From positions 782,501-846,500 of the forward strand of contig NZ_CP121694.1 of assembly GCF_035573695.1 (NCBI RefSeq): a DNA stretch of 64,000 nucleotides. The letters are read 5' to 3'. This stretch comes from Metallumcola ferriviriculae. GTDB taxonomy: Bacteria; Bacillota; JADQBR01. A model generated the notes under the pieces. The model worked only from the letters and a program-made list of their open reading frames with translations. It was not told where the DNA came from and made no database searches. Shown in pieces: positions 16,255 to 24,722 of this stretch. Position 1 is the first letter of the stretch. The number at the start of each line of letters is the position of its first letter. A program made the translations under genes and the position numbers.

Positions 16255-17682
16255 ATGGCGCGAACCATCCGAAAAATCGAGCCAATAAAGGCAACAATAC
16301 CAGTTAAGAAGCGCGTTGCCGCCTATGCCAGAGTATCCAGTGGCAAAGATGCAATGCTTCACTCTATATCAGCTCAAATCAGTTATTACAGCGACTATAT
16401 TCAAAAGCAACGCGGATGGGAGTATGCCGGTGTTTATGCAGATGAAGCAATGACCGGCACCAAAGATAACAGAGCAGAGTTCCAGAGGCTCTTGAGCGAC
16501 TGCAGAAACGGTAAAATAGACTTAGTTCTAACCAAGTCCATTTCCAGGTTCGCAAGGAATACGGTTACTATGTTAGAAACGGTACGAGAGTTAAAGAGCA
16601 TCAATGTTGATGTCTATTTTGAAAAAGAAAATATCCACTCAATGAGCGGGGATGGTGAGTTAATGCTTACCATCCTCGCTTCTTTTGCGCAAGAAGAGAG
16701 CCGTTCGGTCAGTGAAAACTGCAAGTGGCGTATTCGAAAAGCTTTTGCTGACGGAGAGCTTGTAAACTTAAGGTTTTTGTATGGGTATCGCATTGAAAAT
16801 GGTGAAATTGAAATTGACGCCAAACAGGCAGAAATAGTTCGCATGATTTTTGCAGATTATATCGGCGGTATGGGCTGCACCTTGATTGCAAAAAAGTTGT
16901 CTGGTATGGGTGTTGCACGACCTCGAGGGGGTACTTGGAACTCGGAGAGAGTTGCGGAGATCATCAAAAATGAAAAATACGCAGGGAATGCGTTGCTTCA
17001 GAAAAAGTATGTTAAAGACCATTTGACAAAGACATTGGTGCGCAACAAAGGTATGCTTCCAAAATATTATGCTGAAAACACCCATCCACCAATAATTGAT
17101 GAGATTACTTTCCAAAAAGCTCAGGGGATTATGGCTAAAAACAGAGATAGTAATGCTGGAAAAAATGACCCCAAGCAATACCCTTTCACCAGTAAAATTG
17201 TCTGCAGCAAATGCGGGAAAAATTATAACCGAAAAGCTGCATGCGGGCGGGCTTCATGGAAATGCTCTACCTACCTGCGATATGGCAAGGATAGCTGCCA
17301 TACCAAGCAAATCCCCGAGGACATCCTGCTTTCGATAGCTGTAGAGGTATTAGGACTTAAAGAGTTTGATGAAACGGTATTTGAGCAAAAGATAAAGGAA
17401 ATACAGGCTATTGATTCTAACCTGCTGGTATTTGTTTTCCGTGACGGCCGCACTGTCCAAAAGGAATGGCAGAACAAATCACGCAGTGAAAGCTGGAGTG
17501 AAGAAGCCCGTCAGCAGGCCCGGGAACGCCAGCTAAAATACTGGAAAGGAGGAAAGCTACATGTGTTCAGCAAGAGCAGTAAAAGTTATTCCGGCAACAG
17601 CAGAACGCTTTGCACCGATAACTGCCGGAACTCCAGCCACAAGACGGGTTGCCGCCTACGCAAGGGTTTCAACGGACAATGA
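16255..17682 (+). CDS. Large serine recombinase 1
   Basis: 475-aa large serine recombinase. The resolvase domain (residues ~18-155) begins with RVAAYARVSS, whose Ser is the expected nucleophile, and includes SISRFARNTVTMLE. The recombinase domain (~185-280) and a C-x2-C zinc ribbon (CSKCGKNYNRKAACGRASWKC near 318) follow. The homologous copy at 27.3 kb ends right at the next gene, but here the frame runs on, giving a 122-base overlap with recombinase 2; the last ~40 residues are probably not conserved. AGGGAGGTGA is the ribosome binding site. Confidence 0.88.
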   Translation: MARTIRKIEPIKATIPVKKRVAAYARVSSGKDAMLHSISAQISYYSDYIQKQRGWEYAGVYADEAMTGTKDNRAEFQRLLSDCRNGKIDLVLTKSISRFARNTVTMLETVRELKSINVDVYFEKENIHSMSGDGELMLTILASFAQEESRSVSENCKWRIRKAFADGELVNLRFLYGYRIENGEIEIDAKQAEIVRMIFADYIGGMGCTLIAKKLSGMGVARPRGGTWNSERVAEIIKNEKYAGNALLQKKYVKDHLTKTLVRNKGMLPKYYAENTHPPIIDEITFQKAQGIMAKNRDSNAGKNDPKQYPFTSKIVCSKCGKNYNRKAACGRASWKCSTYLRYGKDSCHTKQIPEDILLSIAVEVLGLKEFDETVFEQKIKEIQAIDSNLLVFVFRDGRTVQKEWQNKSRSESWSEEARQQARERQLKYWKGGKLHVFSKSSKSYSGNSRTLCTDNCRNSSHKTGCRLRKGFNGQ

Positions 17683-19150
17683 CGAACAGCTTTCAAGCTA
17701 CGAGGCGCAGGTAGATTATTACACGAGGCACATCAAATCAAATCCGGCTTGGGAATTCGTAGAAGTCTATGCCGATGAAGGTATATCAGCTACAAGCACA
17801 AAAAAGCGTGAAGGTTTCAACAGGATGATAGCCGACGCTCTGATCGGTAAAATCGACCTTATTATTACAAAATCAGTATCCCGATTTGCCAGAAATACTG
17901 TTGATACTCTTAGCACCGTCCGACAGCTTAAAGAAAAAGGCGTGGAAGTCTACTTCGAGAAGGAAAACATCCACACCATGGACAGCAAGGGTGAACTGCT
18001 TATAACCATCATGTCCAGCTTGGCCCAGGAAGAGAGTCGGAGTATTTCAGAGAACGTTACCTGGGGTCAAAGAAAGCGGTTTGCTGATGGAAAGATTAGC
18101 CTACCCTACGGAAGATTCCTTGGTTACGAAAAGGGTGATGATGGGCTTCCTAAGATTGTTGAATCGGAAGCCAAAACAGTGCGGTTGATTTATAAATTGT
18201 TCCTTGAAGGTAAGACTCCTTCGGGTATAGCAAGGCATCTTACGAAAAGTTCCATACTGACGCCATCGGGCAAACAGAAATGGCAAACCAGTACCGTAAC
18301 GAGCATCCTTCAGAATGAAAAATATAAAGGTGACGCGATGCTTCAGAAGACTTTCACCGTTGATTTTCTTACCAAGAAAAAGAAGGTCAATGAAGGTGAG
18401 ATTCCACAGTATTACGTGGAAAACAGTCATCCTGCAATCATAACGCCGGAAGTTTTCGATCTTGTCCAGCATGAGCTTAAGAAACGGAAAAATGCCAAGG
18501 GATATAAGACGGGTGGTGGTTGTTTTTCAGGAAAAATTATCTGTGGTGAGTGTGGGGGCTTCTTCGGCAGTAAGGTGTGGCATTCTACCAGCAAATACCG
18601 CAGGACCATTTGGCAATGCAATCATAAGTTTAAAAACAATAATAAGTGCCAGACACCGCACCTTTATGAAGATAAAATCAAAGAGGCATTTTTAGATACT
18701 TTTAACAGCCTACTTGAGAATAAAGGGGAAATCCTGCAAAACTATGAAGCCATTATTAATGACCTAACCGATACGTCAGAGTTTGAAAAAGAAAGCGCCA
18801 AGTTCCAAAGTGAAAGTGAGGTTGCGGCAGAACTGCTCCGAAAGTGTGTGGAGGAAAACGCCCATTCTGCTCTTGACCAGGGGGAATACCAGCAGCATTA
18901 TACAAGCTTGGTGGAACGTTATGAAGCCGCCAAAAAAGGACTTGATGAGATTGATAATAAGCGGCTGGAACGAAATGCCAAACGTGAAAGTATAGGGGCT
19001 TTTATTCGGATGTTGGAGAAGAGTGACACGCTCTTGACTGAATTTGATGAGGAACTTTGGAATGCAACAGTGGATGCGGTGACGGTTCATCCTGAGCATG
19101 AGATTGTTTTTACTTTTAAGGACGGAATGGAACTGAATTCAAAGATATAG
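17561..19150 (+). CDS. Large serine recombinase 2
   Basis: 529-aa large serine recombinase with catalytic segment RVAAYARVSTDNDEQLSSYEAQ at ~30-52, SVSRFARNTVDTLSTVRQL, recombinase domain to ~300, zinc ribbon CGECGGFFGSK...CNHKF near 327-355 and a C-terminal coiled coil. It starts with ATG inside the end of recombinase 1, preceded by GGAAAGGAGG. It is closely related to the gene at 27680-29272. Recombinases 1 and 2 together are candidates for the prophage or island integrase. Confidence 0.92.
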   Translation: MCSARAVKVIPATAERFAPITAGTPATRRVAAYARVSTDNDEQLSSYEAQVDYYTRHIKSNPAWEFVEVYADEGISATSTKKREGFNRMIADALIGKIDLIITKSVSRFARNTVDTLSTVRQLKEKGVEVYFEKENIHTMDSKGELLITIMSSLAQEESRSISENVTWGQRKRFADGKISLPYGRFLGYEKGDDGLPKIVESEAKTVRLIYKLFLEGKTPSGIARHLTKSSILTPSGKQKWQTSTVTSILQNEKYKGDAMLQKTFTVDFLTKKKKVNEGEIPQYYVENSHPAIITPEVFDLVQHELKKRKNAKGYKTGGGCFSGKIICGECGGFFGSKVWHSTSKYRRTIWQCNHKFKNNNKCQTPHLYEDKIKEAFLDTFNSLLENKGEILQNYEAIINDLTDTSEFEKESAKFQSESEVAAELLRKCVEENAHSALDQGEYQQHYTSLVERYEAAKKGLDEIDNKRLERNAKRESIGAFIRMLEKSDTLLTEFDEELWNATVDAVTVHPEHEIVFTFKDGMELNSKI

Positions 19151-19255
19151 GAACAAAACTAAACCCGTTATATTACAGAAATGCTTATCTAATGATGCCA
19201 ATGCAGTAGTTTTTTTATTGAATATAAGCAATATGAGTGGCTATGCTTAACGCAT

Positions 19256-19283
19256 AAAAGGGGGGATATACTCCCCCTAAAAA
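19256..19283. terminator. Probable bidirectional terminator
   Basis: A GGGGG/CCCCC stem with a short AT-rich loop, flanked by A-rich sequence on one side and T6 on the other. It can serve the recombinase operon on + and the 50-aa gene on -. Confidence 0.6.
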
Positions 19284-19296
19284 ATTTTTTATGTGA

Positions 19297-19449
19297 TTAC
19301 CCAAGTAGTTTATCTAAAAGACTTTTTCCTTCCTGCTTTTTGCCCGCGTCAGATCTTTTTTTCCGCCAGGTTCCCTTTTGCGTACGAGAACGTGGCTGTT
19401 TTCCGACATGTGGAACATTCTTTTTGCCGGCTCTTCGATCTGTGCTCAT
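19297..19449 (-). CDS. Small basic protein (50 aa)
   Basis: 50-aa, strongly basic protein (MSTDRRAGKKNVPHVGKQPR start, GKSLLDKLLG end). Although short, it has a near-perfect ribosome binding site (AAAGGAGG, about 6 bases before ATG) and a hairpin just after the stop codon. It lies downstream of the RHH-TM gene on the same strand. It is not a recognised family and may be a nucleic-acid-binding or accessory plasmid-type protein. Confidence 0.6.
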   Translation of the reverse strand: MSTDRRAGKKNVPHVGKQPRSRTQKGTWRKKRSDAGKKQEGKSLLDKLLG

Positions 19450-19465
19450 TTTTCTCCTCCTTTCT

Positions 19466-19494
19466 TTGCCCGGGAGAAAAAACTATGGTATTAT
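19466..19494 (+). promoter_or_regulatory. Extended -10 promoter candidate
   Basis: TTGCCC, 17-base spacer, then TG-G-TATTAT. It faces right into a gene-free interval that ends in a terminator 90 bases later. Confidence 0.4.
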
Positions 19495-19500
19495 ATATTT

Positions 19501-19591
19501 ACAGTTTTTTAATACACAGGCTTTAATAGGCCTGCCCAAGTTAGTTTTTTCTCTTGGGGTAATACTAGGCTAAAATGCCTAGTTTTTTTTC
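19501..19591 (+). ncRNA. Candidate ~90-nt small RNA
   Basis: The interval runs from the predicted start site of the extended -10 promoter to a strong terminator (ACTAGGC/GCCTAGT stem, TAAAAT loop, T8). Between them are further stems (CAGGC/GCCTG; CCCAAG/CTTGGG). No ORF fits. It lies between two minus-strand genes, so it could also regulate them in antisense. Expression is untested. Confidence 0.35.
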
Positions 19592-19629
19592 TCCTTGCCG
19601 TACTCATATTCACCTCCCCTCCCCTATGA

Positions 19630-19989
19630 TTATTCATTTTGTTCCCCTTTGAAAAGGAAAGCAGCTAATAACGCAAGGCCGATTGCGATGAGTATTTTAT
19701 TACTCATCTTGCTTGCCTTATCCCCTAAAGAGTCCTTAGCTTTACAAACAGCTTCATCAGCATAATTAAAAGTGGGTTCTTTTAATTCTGAAGCATTTAT
19801 TTTTCCAGGATCGTTTTCCGCAATAAATTGAATTTTTTCATCATCATTTAAGGTGGCGAAATTTGCAAGGCAGATTTCTATCACGTTGCTCAGTGGGAGA
19901 CCTGTTTTTTGCGCTATTTCAGCCAGTTTGTCGTTTAACCGGATACTGTAAGTAGATCTTGCTTTAAAATTCTCTTGAATAGTTTGCAT
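19630..19989 (-). CDS. RHH-like protein with C-terminal membrane anchor
   Basis: 119-aa protein. Residues ~10-45 (RSTYSIRLNDKLAEIAQKTG, LPLSNVIEICLANF) fit a ribbon-helix-helix DNA-binding or dimerisation domain. Residues ~95-113 (KILIAIGLALLAAFLFKG) form one transmembrane helix ending in a charged tail. RHH plus a membrane anchor is an odd combination. A promoter is visible upstream on the minus strand. It may regulate itself and the 50-aa gene downstream. Confidence 0.7.
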   Translation of the reverse strand: MQTIQENFKARSTYSIRLNDKLAEIAQKTGLPLSNVIEICLANFATLNDDEKIQFIAENDPGKINASELKEPTFNYADEAVCKAKDSLGDKASKMSNKILIAIGLALLAAFLFKGEQNE

Positions 19990-20018
19990 AGGAAGATCAC
20001 ACCCCTTTTGGTAAATTT

Positions 20019-20048
20019 ATACTATCACAGACATTAATACATAGTCAA
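20019..20048 (-). promoter_or_regulatory. Promoter of RHH-TM gene
   Basis: Read on the minus strand: TTGACT, 18-base spacer, TAGTAT, located 30 bases upstream of the RHH-TM start codon. Confidence 0.45.
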
Positions 20049-20244
20049 GGGTTTATAACACAAAACCCCCAAAGTACAATATAAATATTCAAAAATAATT
20101 GCGGAAACGTATCAATAAAATAATCTTTTTACCGTTATTGAAGCTAGGGCTTTAGGCGCAGGCCTATGATGCAAATTTGAGGTAGATAATTATATGGAAT
20201 AATTATACAATATTAAAAAGCACACAAAGGGGGAGGTGAAGCAC

Positions 20245-20580
20245 ATGGGTAAATATACAGATGAAGAAATAAGGAGTTTCTCCAAAATCACATGCAAAAT
20301 AGCGGCTGATTATCTTGGAATATCACCTACGGCTGTGAGCCTCGGAATGAGAAATGACTTATTACCAATTGGATTTGCAATTCGTAATGAGGACCGGTAT
20401 ACCGACAGCTGGAGTTACCAAATTATTGATGAGCGACTTATTGCATATAAGCATGGAAAGATAACCAATGTTCAGGTTGAAAACATTGAGAAGAACCTTA
20501 ACACCATCATTTCGCAATTTGAAGAAATGAAAAAAGACCTGCTTTTTATATTAAGCGAAAGCGCGGAACAAGGGACATAA
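20245..20580 (+). CDS. Hypothetical protein with N-terminal HTH-like segment
   Basis: 111-aa protein. Residues ~8-35 (SFSKITCKIAADYLGISPTA) resemble an excisionase/MerR-like helix-turn-helix, and the C-terminal ~50 residues are helical (VENIEKNLNTIISQFEEMKK). ATG at 20245 is preferred over GTG at 20236 because GGGGAGG at 20229-20235 is correctly spaced. It lies just before the two-repeat HTH-like protein and may be co-transcribed with it. Confidence 0.65.
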   Translation: MGKYTDEEIRSFSKITCKIAADYLGISPTAVSLGMRNDLLPIGFAIRNEDRYTDSWSYQIIDERLIAYKHGKITNVQVENIEKNLNTIISQFEEMKKDLLFILSESAEQGT

Positions 20581-20689
20581 AACTATTTGAATACGCGTTT
20601 TCGCTGGATTCAGATTCAACAGAGGAGACCACTGATGCCGAACATATTTCCCCGAACCAGAGAAATAAGGAAAGAAAGGAGGGCTGATT

Positions 20690-22351
20690 TTGACAGAGCA
20701 AACCACAAAATTATCCAGAGAACAATTGTATAATGAGATCTGGGAGATCTCCGTGTCCGGTGTCGCCAAGAAATATAATGTGCCTTATGCCAAATTACTT
20801 AAGTTGTGCAAAGAAACAAATATCCCATACCCACCATCGGGATACTGGACTCAATTGAATTTCGGCAAAACCGTAACAAAAACTCCGTTGCCGGAATCCT
20901 CGATTACTGAAGTTACGCTGCCCGACAACTCGGCTCCGAAAAGGTCAAAACGCACTGCCGTATTTACTACTGTTACCGAAGTTAGTAAAGAGGTCAAAGT
21001 TGAGGAAAACTTAAATTCCGAAGTTAACACTACAGAAGAATCTGAGGCAACTGATAATCAGCTGGTCACTGAAGGTTCGGGTACACCTCGTGACAAGCAG
21101 CATATTTATCGTACTGTGGATGGTAAGCATAACATTTATAACCGTGAAAAATTATATGAACAGGTGTGGGCAAATCCGGTTGTTGATGTTGCTGCTCAAT
21201 ATGGAGTGTCAGACGTTGCAATACATAAAATCTGTAAATCGCTTAATGTACCTGTTCCACCCCGTGGCTACTGGTCAAAGATTCGTGCTGGGGCAAAACC
21301 CAAAAAGACCCCGCTCCCAAAAACAAAGGGGGTCACTGAAATAGTTGGGGCAAGAACCTTTGAAGGAGAAAAGGAAACTAATACAGCTTCGCAGCCGCTC
21401 GCTTTTTTATCAGAAGCCGAGAGAGAAAAAGTACTACTTGCTGCACAACAAATCAAGGTATCACCTGAAAATGTGAAACTGCACAAAAAGATAACAGCCT
21501 ACAAGTCTGTGGTCAAAGAATGGAATAAAAATAACATGAGACCTGAAGGCGCACAAAAAGGCTTCAATAATTATTACTATTCTAAACGTCCGCCCTTTCT
21601 TGCCGGAGTTATTTCAAATGAAACCCTCCCACGAGTTTATCGCATACTTGATGCTCTTTTTCGACAGGTTGAAAACCTAGGTGGTACTGTCAATGATGAT
21701 CTATCTCTCCAGATTAGAGGTGAGTATGTGCATTTTGAAGTTTCTGAGTCCCAAGATAAAATAAAGCATGAAATCACTAGGCAAGAAGCAAAGGACTTGC
21801 TTCTTTATGAAGACGCAAAACGCCATAATACATGGGCCAGTGAACCCCAAATCAGAAAGTATGACTACGTATTCAATGGGCGGCTGAGAGTTAGTATTCG
21901 GAAACGCAGACATTTCAGAGAAACCGATAAGATGTCTATTGAATCCAGGCTAGGTGATATTTTAATAGCACTTTACGAAGAATCCCAAGTTCTTAGACTT
22001 GAGCGTGAAGCCAGTGAAGAAGCCGAGCGTAAACGTATGGAAGAAGAGAGGCGGGAGGAAGAACGCCGGAACCGATATAATGAAGAAGTCGAGCGGACAA
22101 TTGCGCTGGAGAACGCGGCCTTGGACTATGAGAGAGCGTCTAGAATAAGAGCCTATGTCAAAGCTATGGAGGATTCTGCTAGCCAAGATGGAATGGATGA
22201 AGAAACGGTGAACTGGATAGATTGGGCAAAGAAAAAAGCTGATTGGTTGGATCCAATTGTGGCTAGAGAAGATGAGTTGTTTGGTAAGCGGGAGCACGAA
22301 AAAAACGAGGATCAGAAAGCGTTAAAAAAGTTTGGCCAGCATTGGTGGTAG
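20690..22351 (+). CDS. Two-repeat HTH-like protein with long coiled coil
   Basis: 553-aa protein of unknown function. It carries two copies of an ~45-residue HTH-like repeat (LSREQLYNEIWEISVSGVAK at ~5-50; NREKLYEQVWANPVVDVAAQ at ~150-195), each ending in a (P)YPPSGYW/VPPRGYW motif. A middle domain follows (~230-430), then a charged coiled coil (EAERKRMEEERREEERRNR near 450-470) and a conserved-looking tail ending KKFGQHWW. TTG at 20690 has a perfect AAAGGAGGG. A degenerate copy of its C-terminus lies after the next gene. A DNA-binding regulatory or accessory-island role is inferred. Confidence 0.75.
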   Translation: MTEQTTKLSREQLYNEIWEISVSGVAKKYNVPYAKLLKLCKETNIPYPPSGYWTQLNFGKTVTKTPLPESSITEVTLPDNSAPKRSKRTAVFTTVTEVSKEVKVEENLNSEVNTTEESEATDNQLVTEGSGTPRDKQHIYRTVDGKHNIYNREKLYEQVWANPVVDVAAQYGVSDVAIHKICKSLNVPVPPRGYWSKIRAGAKPKKTPLPKTKGVTEIVGARTFEGEKETNTASQPLAFLSEAEREKVLLAAQQIKVSPENVKLHKKITAYKSVVKEWNKNNMRPEGAQKGFNNYYYSKRPPFLAGVISNETLPRVYRILDALFRQVENLGGTVNDDLSLQIRGEYVHFEVSESQDKIKHEITRQEAKDLLLYEDAKRHNTWASEPQIRKYDYVFNGRLRVSIRKRRHFRETDKMSIESRLGDILIALYEESQVLRLEREASEEAERKRMEEERREEERRNRYNEEVERTIALENAALDYERASRIRAYVKAMEDSASQDGMDEETVNWIDWAKKKADWLDPIVAREDELFGKREHEKNEDQKALKKFGQHWW

Positions 22352-22387
22352 TAAAGTTAAATCTTTTAAGAATTTGGTGATGATCAA

Positions 22388-23203
22388 TTGATTTTTGATA
22401 TTAGCACACCGGACGCAGCTTTCAAGTTCATTCAAGATTTTTTTAATATTACAGGTAGCGGTTTTATAGATGAGTATATAATCGAATGCAATAATGATTT
22501 TGATTCATTTTGGAATAAACGATTGGACTACATCGACTCGACTAACATTGATCACTTAAAATATAAGGCTCTTCACGTAACATCTAACTGGGATGATTGT
22601 TTGGAAATTAAAATGCAAGGGATAAAAAATTTACAGGCGGTTTTGTCGGAGCAGACAACATTAAGGAATTTATTATTAGAATATGGTGTTAAATTTGATA
22701 TCGAGAATAAAGCCCTCGTTATAGGCGAGAAAGTAATTGATATTGACTATGATAAATTTAGGGGTCGATTTAGGCTTACATCTGAAGAAGAACGCATTAG
22801 AGAAGTTGCTAGAAAAATATATTTCGATCCGCAAGTGAATGCCTTTTTTTCAATAGATGATATTGCCCGTTATGGAACAGATATTCATTGCAGACCGGAA
22901 TTTTTAATGAACTTATCAAGTCTTATTCCACGCATAAAAGAGGTTGAAAAAATTTGGTGCACAAAGAGCAAAGGGTATATTGTTACCTTTCTTGCTGATT
23001 TCGATCAATTTGCTTGGTATTCTTTTTATGATTATGAAGACAATTATTGGGAAGATATGGAGAGTAGGTTAATACTTAAGAAATGGCTGATTTCAAATGC
23101 CGTTAGCAGAAGTTTCGAACGTGGCGGTTCGGAAATTATTGCTTATATGGGGAGTGGGGTTACTATTACACCTGAACAGATTATCGATTATACTGCGTTA
23201 TGA
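22388..23203 (+). CDS. Hypothetical protein, cargo gene
   Basis: 271-aa, acidic/aromatic-rich protein from an AT-rich gene; start TTG at 22388 after GGTGATG. No family was recognised. It contains a mixed alpha/beta region (VIDIDYDKFRGRFRLTSEEE near 117-136) and several Trp/Tyr-rich strands (FAWYSFYDYEDNYWED near 215-230). It sits between the two-repeat HTH-like gene and a vestigial copy of that gene's 3' end, so it looks like inserted cargo. Confidence 0.6.
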   Translation: MIFDISTPDAAFKFIQDFFNITGSGFIDEYIIECNNDFDSFWNKRLDYIDSTNIDHLKYKALHVTSNWDDCLEIKMQGIKNLQAVLSEQTTLRNLLLEYGVKFDIENKALVIGEKVIDIDYDKFRGRFRLTSEEERIREVARKIYFDPQVNAFFSIDDIARYGTDIHCRPEFLMNLSSLIPRIKEVEKIWCTKSKGYIVTFLADFDQFAWYSFYDYEDNYWEDMESRLILKKWLISNAVSRSFERGGSEIIAYMGSGVTITPEQIIDYTAL

Positions 23204-23236
23204 GGTAAAAATACCACTTGAATTTATTGGGGAATA

Positions 23237-23326
23237 AAAAAGGCTGGCAGGTTTGATCCAACTGTAGATCGGACTAATGAGTTGTTGGACAAATAGGCTC
23301 TTAAAAAATATGGGAAAAGGTGGTAA
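23237..23326 (+). pseudogene. Vestigial C-terminus of the two-repeat HTH-like protein
   Basis: Translating from 23237 gives KKAGRFDPTVDRTNELLDK, a stop, then ALKKYGKRW and a second stop. This aligns with the last ~37 residues of the 20690-22351 product (KKADWLDPIVAREDELFGK ... ALKKFGQHWW). It is a decayed duplicate of the gene end, separated from the intact one by one cargo gene. Confidence 0.65.
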
Positions 23327-23382
23327 GATAAAAATGTATATGGTGAAATTTGCTCAACAAAATTTATTAATGGAGAATTGAG

Positions 23383-23838
23383 ATGCCTAATACAATTTGG
23401 TCGCGGTTAAATAAACTGCAGCTTGGTAGATATGCGGAGTATTATGCGAAGATGGAATTTGCTTCTTACGGATTTGAGGTATATACATCAGAGGTTGATG
23501 ATCATGGAATAGATTTTATAGCAAAAACGAAGGAAGGACGATTTTTCGAGATTCAAGTAAAGTCAGTACGTCAAACCAATTATGTTTTTATGTAAAAGGA
23601 AAAGTGGAACATAACTAACCAGGATAATTATCTTGTACTATTTATATTTGAAGATGGCAGGCTGCCGGACGCTTATCTTATTCCTGCAGTTACTTGGAAA
23701 GCCCCCAATGACCTCTTTTGCGATAAGGACTATGAAGAGTTAAAAAGCAAACCAGAGTATGGGCTTAATTTGTCCAAGAAAAACATGCCGAGGCTTCGTC
23801 CATACTTATTTGAAAAGATGATAACATCTCTTTTATGA
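23383..23838 (+). pseudogene. Nuclease-fold (DUF4365-like) protein broken by one stop codon
   Basis: The frame opens with MPNTIWSRLNKLQLGRYAEY and contains the PD-(D/E)xK-type core (DDHGIDFIAKTKEGRFFEIQ, then VKS) before a TAA at 23593-23595. The same frame then continues without a stop for 80 more codons (NYLVLFIFEDGRLPDAYLIP, NLSKKNMPRL), matching the second half of such proteins. One base change (for example AAA to TAA) explains the break. As read, the N-terminal part would be 70 aa. Confidence 0.7.
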
Positions 23839-23929
23839 GCCCAAAGGGGGGGCTTAGTCTAATTTTCTATGGATATCTAGATTGTACGATTGTTTCAGAA
23901 AATCAATGGGGAAGACTTTGTGATTACAG

Positions 23930-24502
23930 GTGGTGGCTTTGTTGTTAGAATTGAAAAGGTTAGTTGAAAGCTTTTTTAAGTTTGTTAGAGACAAAAACAT
24001 AGAAATTTATAATGAATTCAGCCTGGTACATGAACTGGGGATTTACTTAAGAACCATGCTGCCGCAGTATAAAGTGCAATTTGAGCGTAATGTTTCATTT
24101 TTCACACGAGATAACAAAACGATAAAAAAGGAAATTGATGTTACAATCTTTACACAAGACAAACATGAAAAGTATGCTATAGAGATGAAATGTCCAATGA
24201 ATGGTCAGTATCCTGAGCAAATGTACTCTTTTGCAAAAGACATAAAATTTATGGAAGAACTTAAGGATCGGGGATTTAATAAAACTGCCTGTGTTGTTCT
24301 AGTATCGGATAGACCCTTTTACGAAGGAAGAATAAACGATGGTATTTATAGATATTTCAGACAAGAATATGCTGTCTATGGAGACATTTACAAACCTACC
24401 GGTCGGGCAAAGAATGTCGACTTCATATCTCTATCGGGTAGACATGAATTTGTATGGGAAAATTTAAACGCCCATAGTAAATTCTATATTATTGAAATGT
24501 AA
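23930..24502 (+). CDS. Putative PD-(D/E)xK nuclease-like protein
   Basis: 190-aa protein. A helical N-terminus (FNEFSLVHELGIYLR-like segment near 27-42) is followed by strands KKEIDVTIF (~66-74) and KYAIEMKCP (~81-89); the ID...E-x-K spacing fits a restriction-endonuclease-like core. A GQYPEQMYSFAKDIKFMEEL helix follows, as in recognised families of this fold. Start GTG at 23930; the ribosome binding site is moderate. It could be a defence effector or DNA-repair nuclease. Substrate unknown. Confidence 0.6.
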   Translation: MVALLLELKRLVESFFKFVRDKNIEIYNEFSLVHELGIYLRTMLPQYKVQFERNVSFFTRDNKTIKKEIDVTIFTQDKHEKYAIEMKCPMNGQYPEQMYSFAKDIKFMEELKDRGFNKTACVVLVSDRPFYEGRINDGIYRYFRQEYAVYGDIYKPTGRAKNVDFISLSGRHEFVWENLNAHSKFYIIEM

Positions 24503-24513
24503 GGAGAATTATT

Positions 24514-24712
24514 TTGTTTTTTACTAATTTATATACGAAAGACTGAGCCCTGTCCGTGTGGTAGTGGAATAATTTATAAGGATTGTTGTTTGAATAAAGA
24601 TGACAAAATAGATAAAGATAGCAGGAAACCGGTTCCGGCCATGAGCGTAAGATCAGGGGCGTCGGGAACACCAAGACGTTACATGCCATTCCAATATTTA
24701 TTAAACCAATGA
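24514..24712 (+). pseudogene. Frameshifted SEC-C motif small protein
   Basis: After AAGGAG, a TTG start gives LFFTNLYTK, then a TGA in that frame. The adjacent frame continues TEPCPCGSGIIYKDCCLNK and runs to TGA at 24710-24712. PCPCGSGxxYKxCC is the zinc-binding SEC-C motif. Removing one G near 24541 would join the two parts into a ~65-aa protein. SEC-C tails often end larger proteins, so a longer gene could also have been lost. Confidence 0.55.
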
Positions 24713-24722
24713 GGTGAATAAT

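Noticed and set aside
19293-19573. Two overlapping + strand frames of 77 codons
   Set aside because: Both run antisense to the 50-aa gene with its near-perfect ribosome binding site; composition (Phe/Leu/Ser-rich) is that of a shadow.
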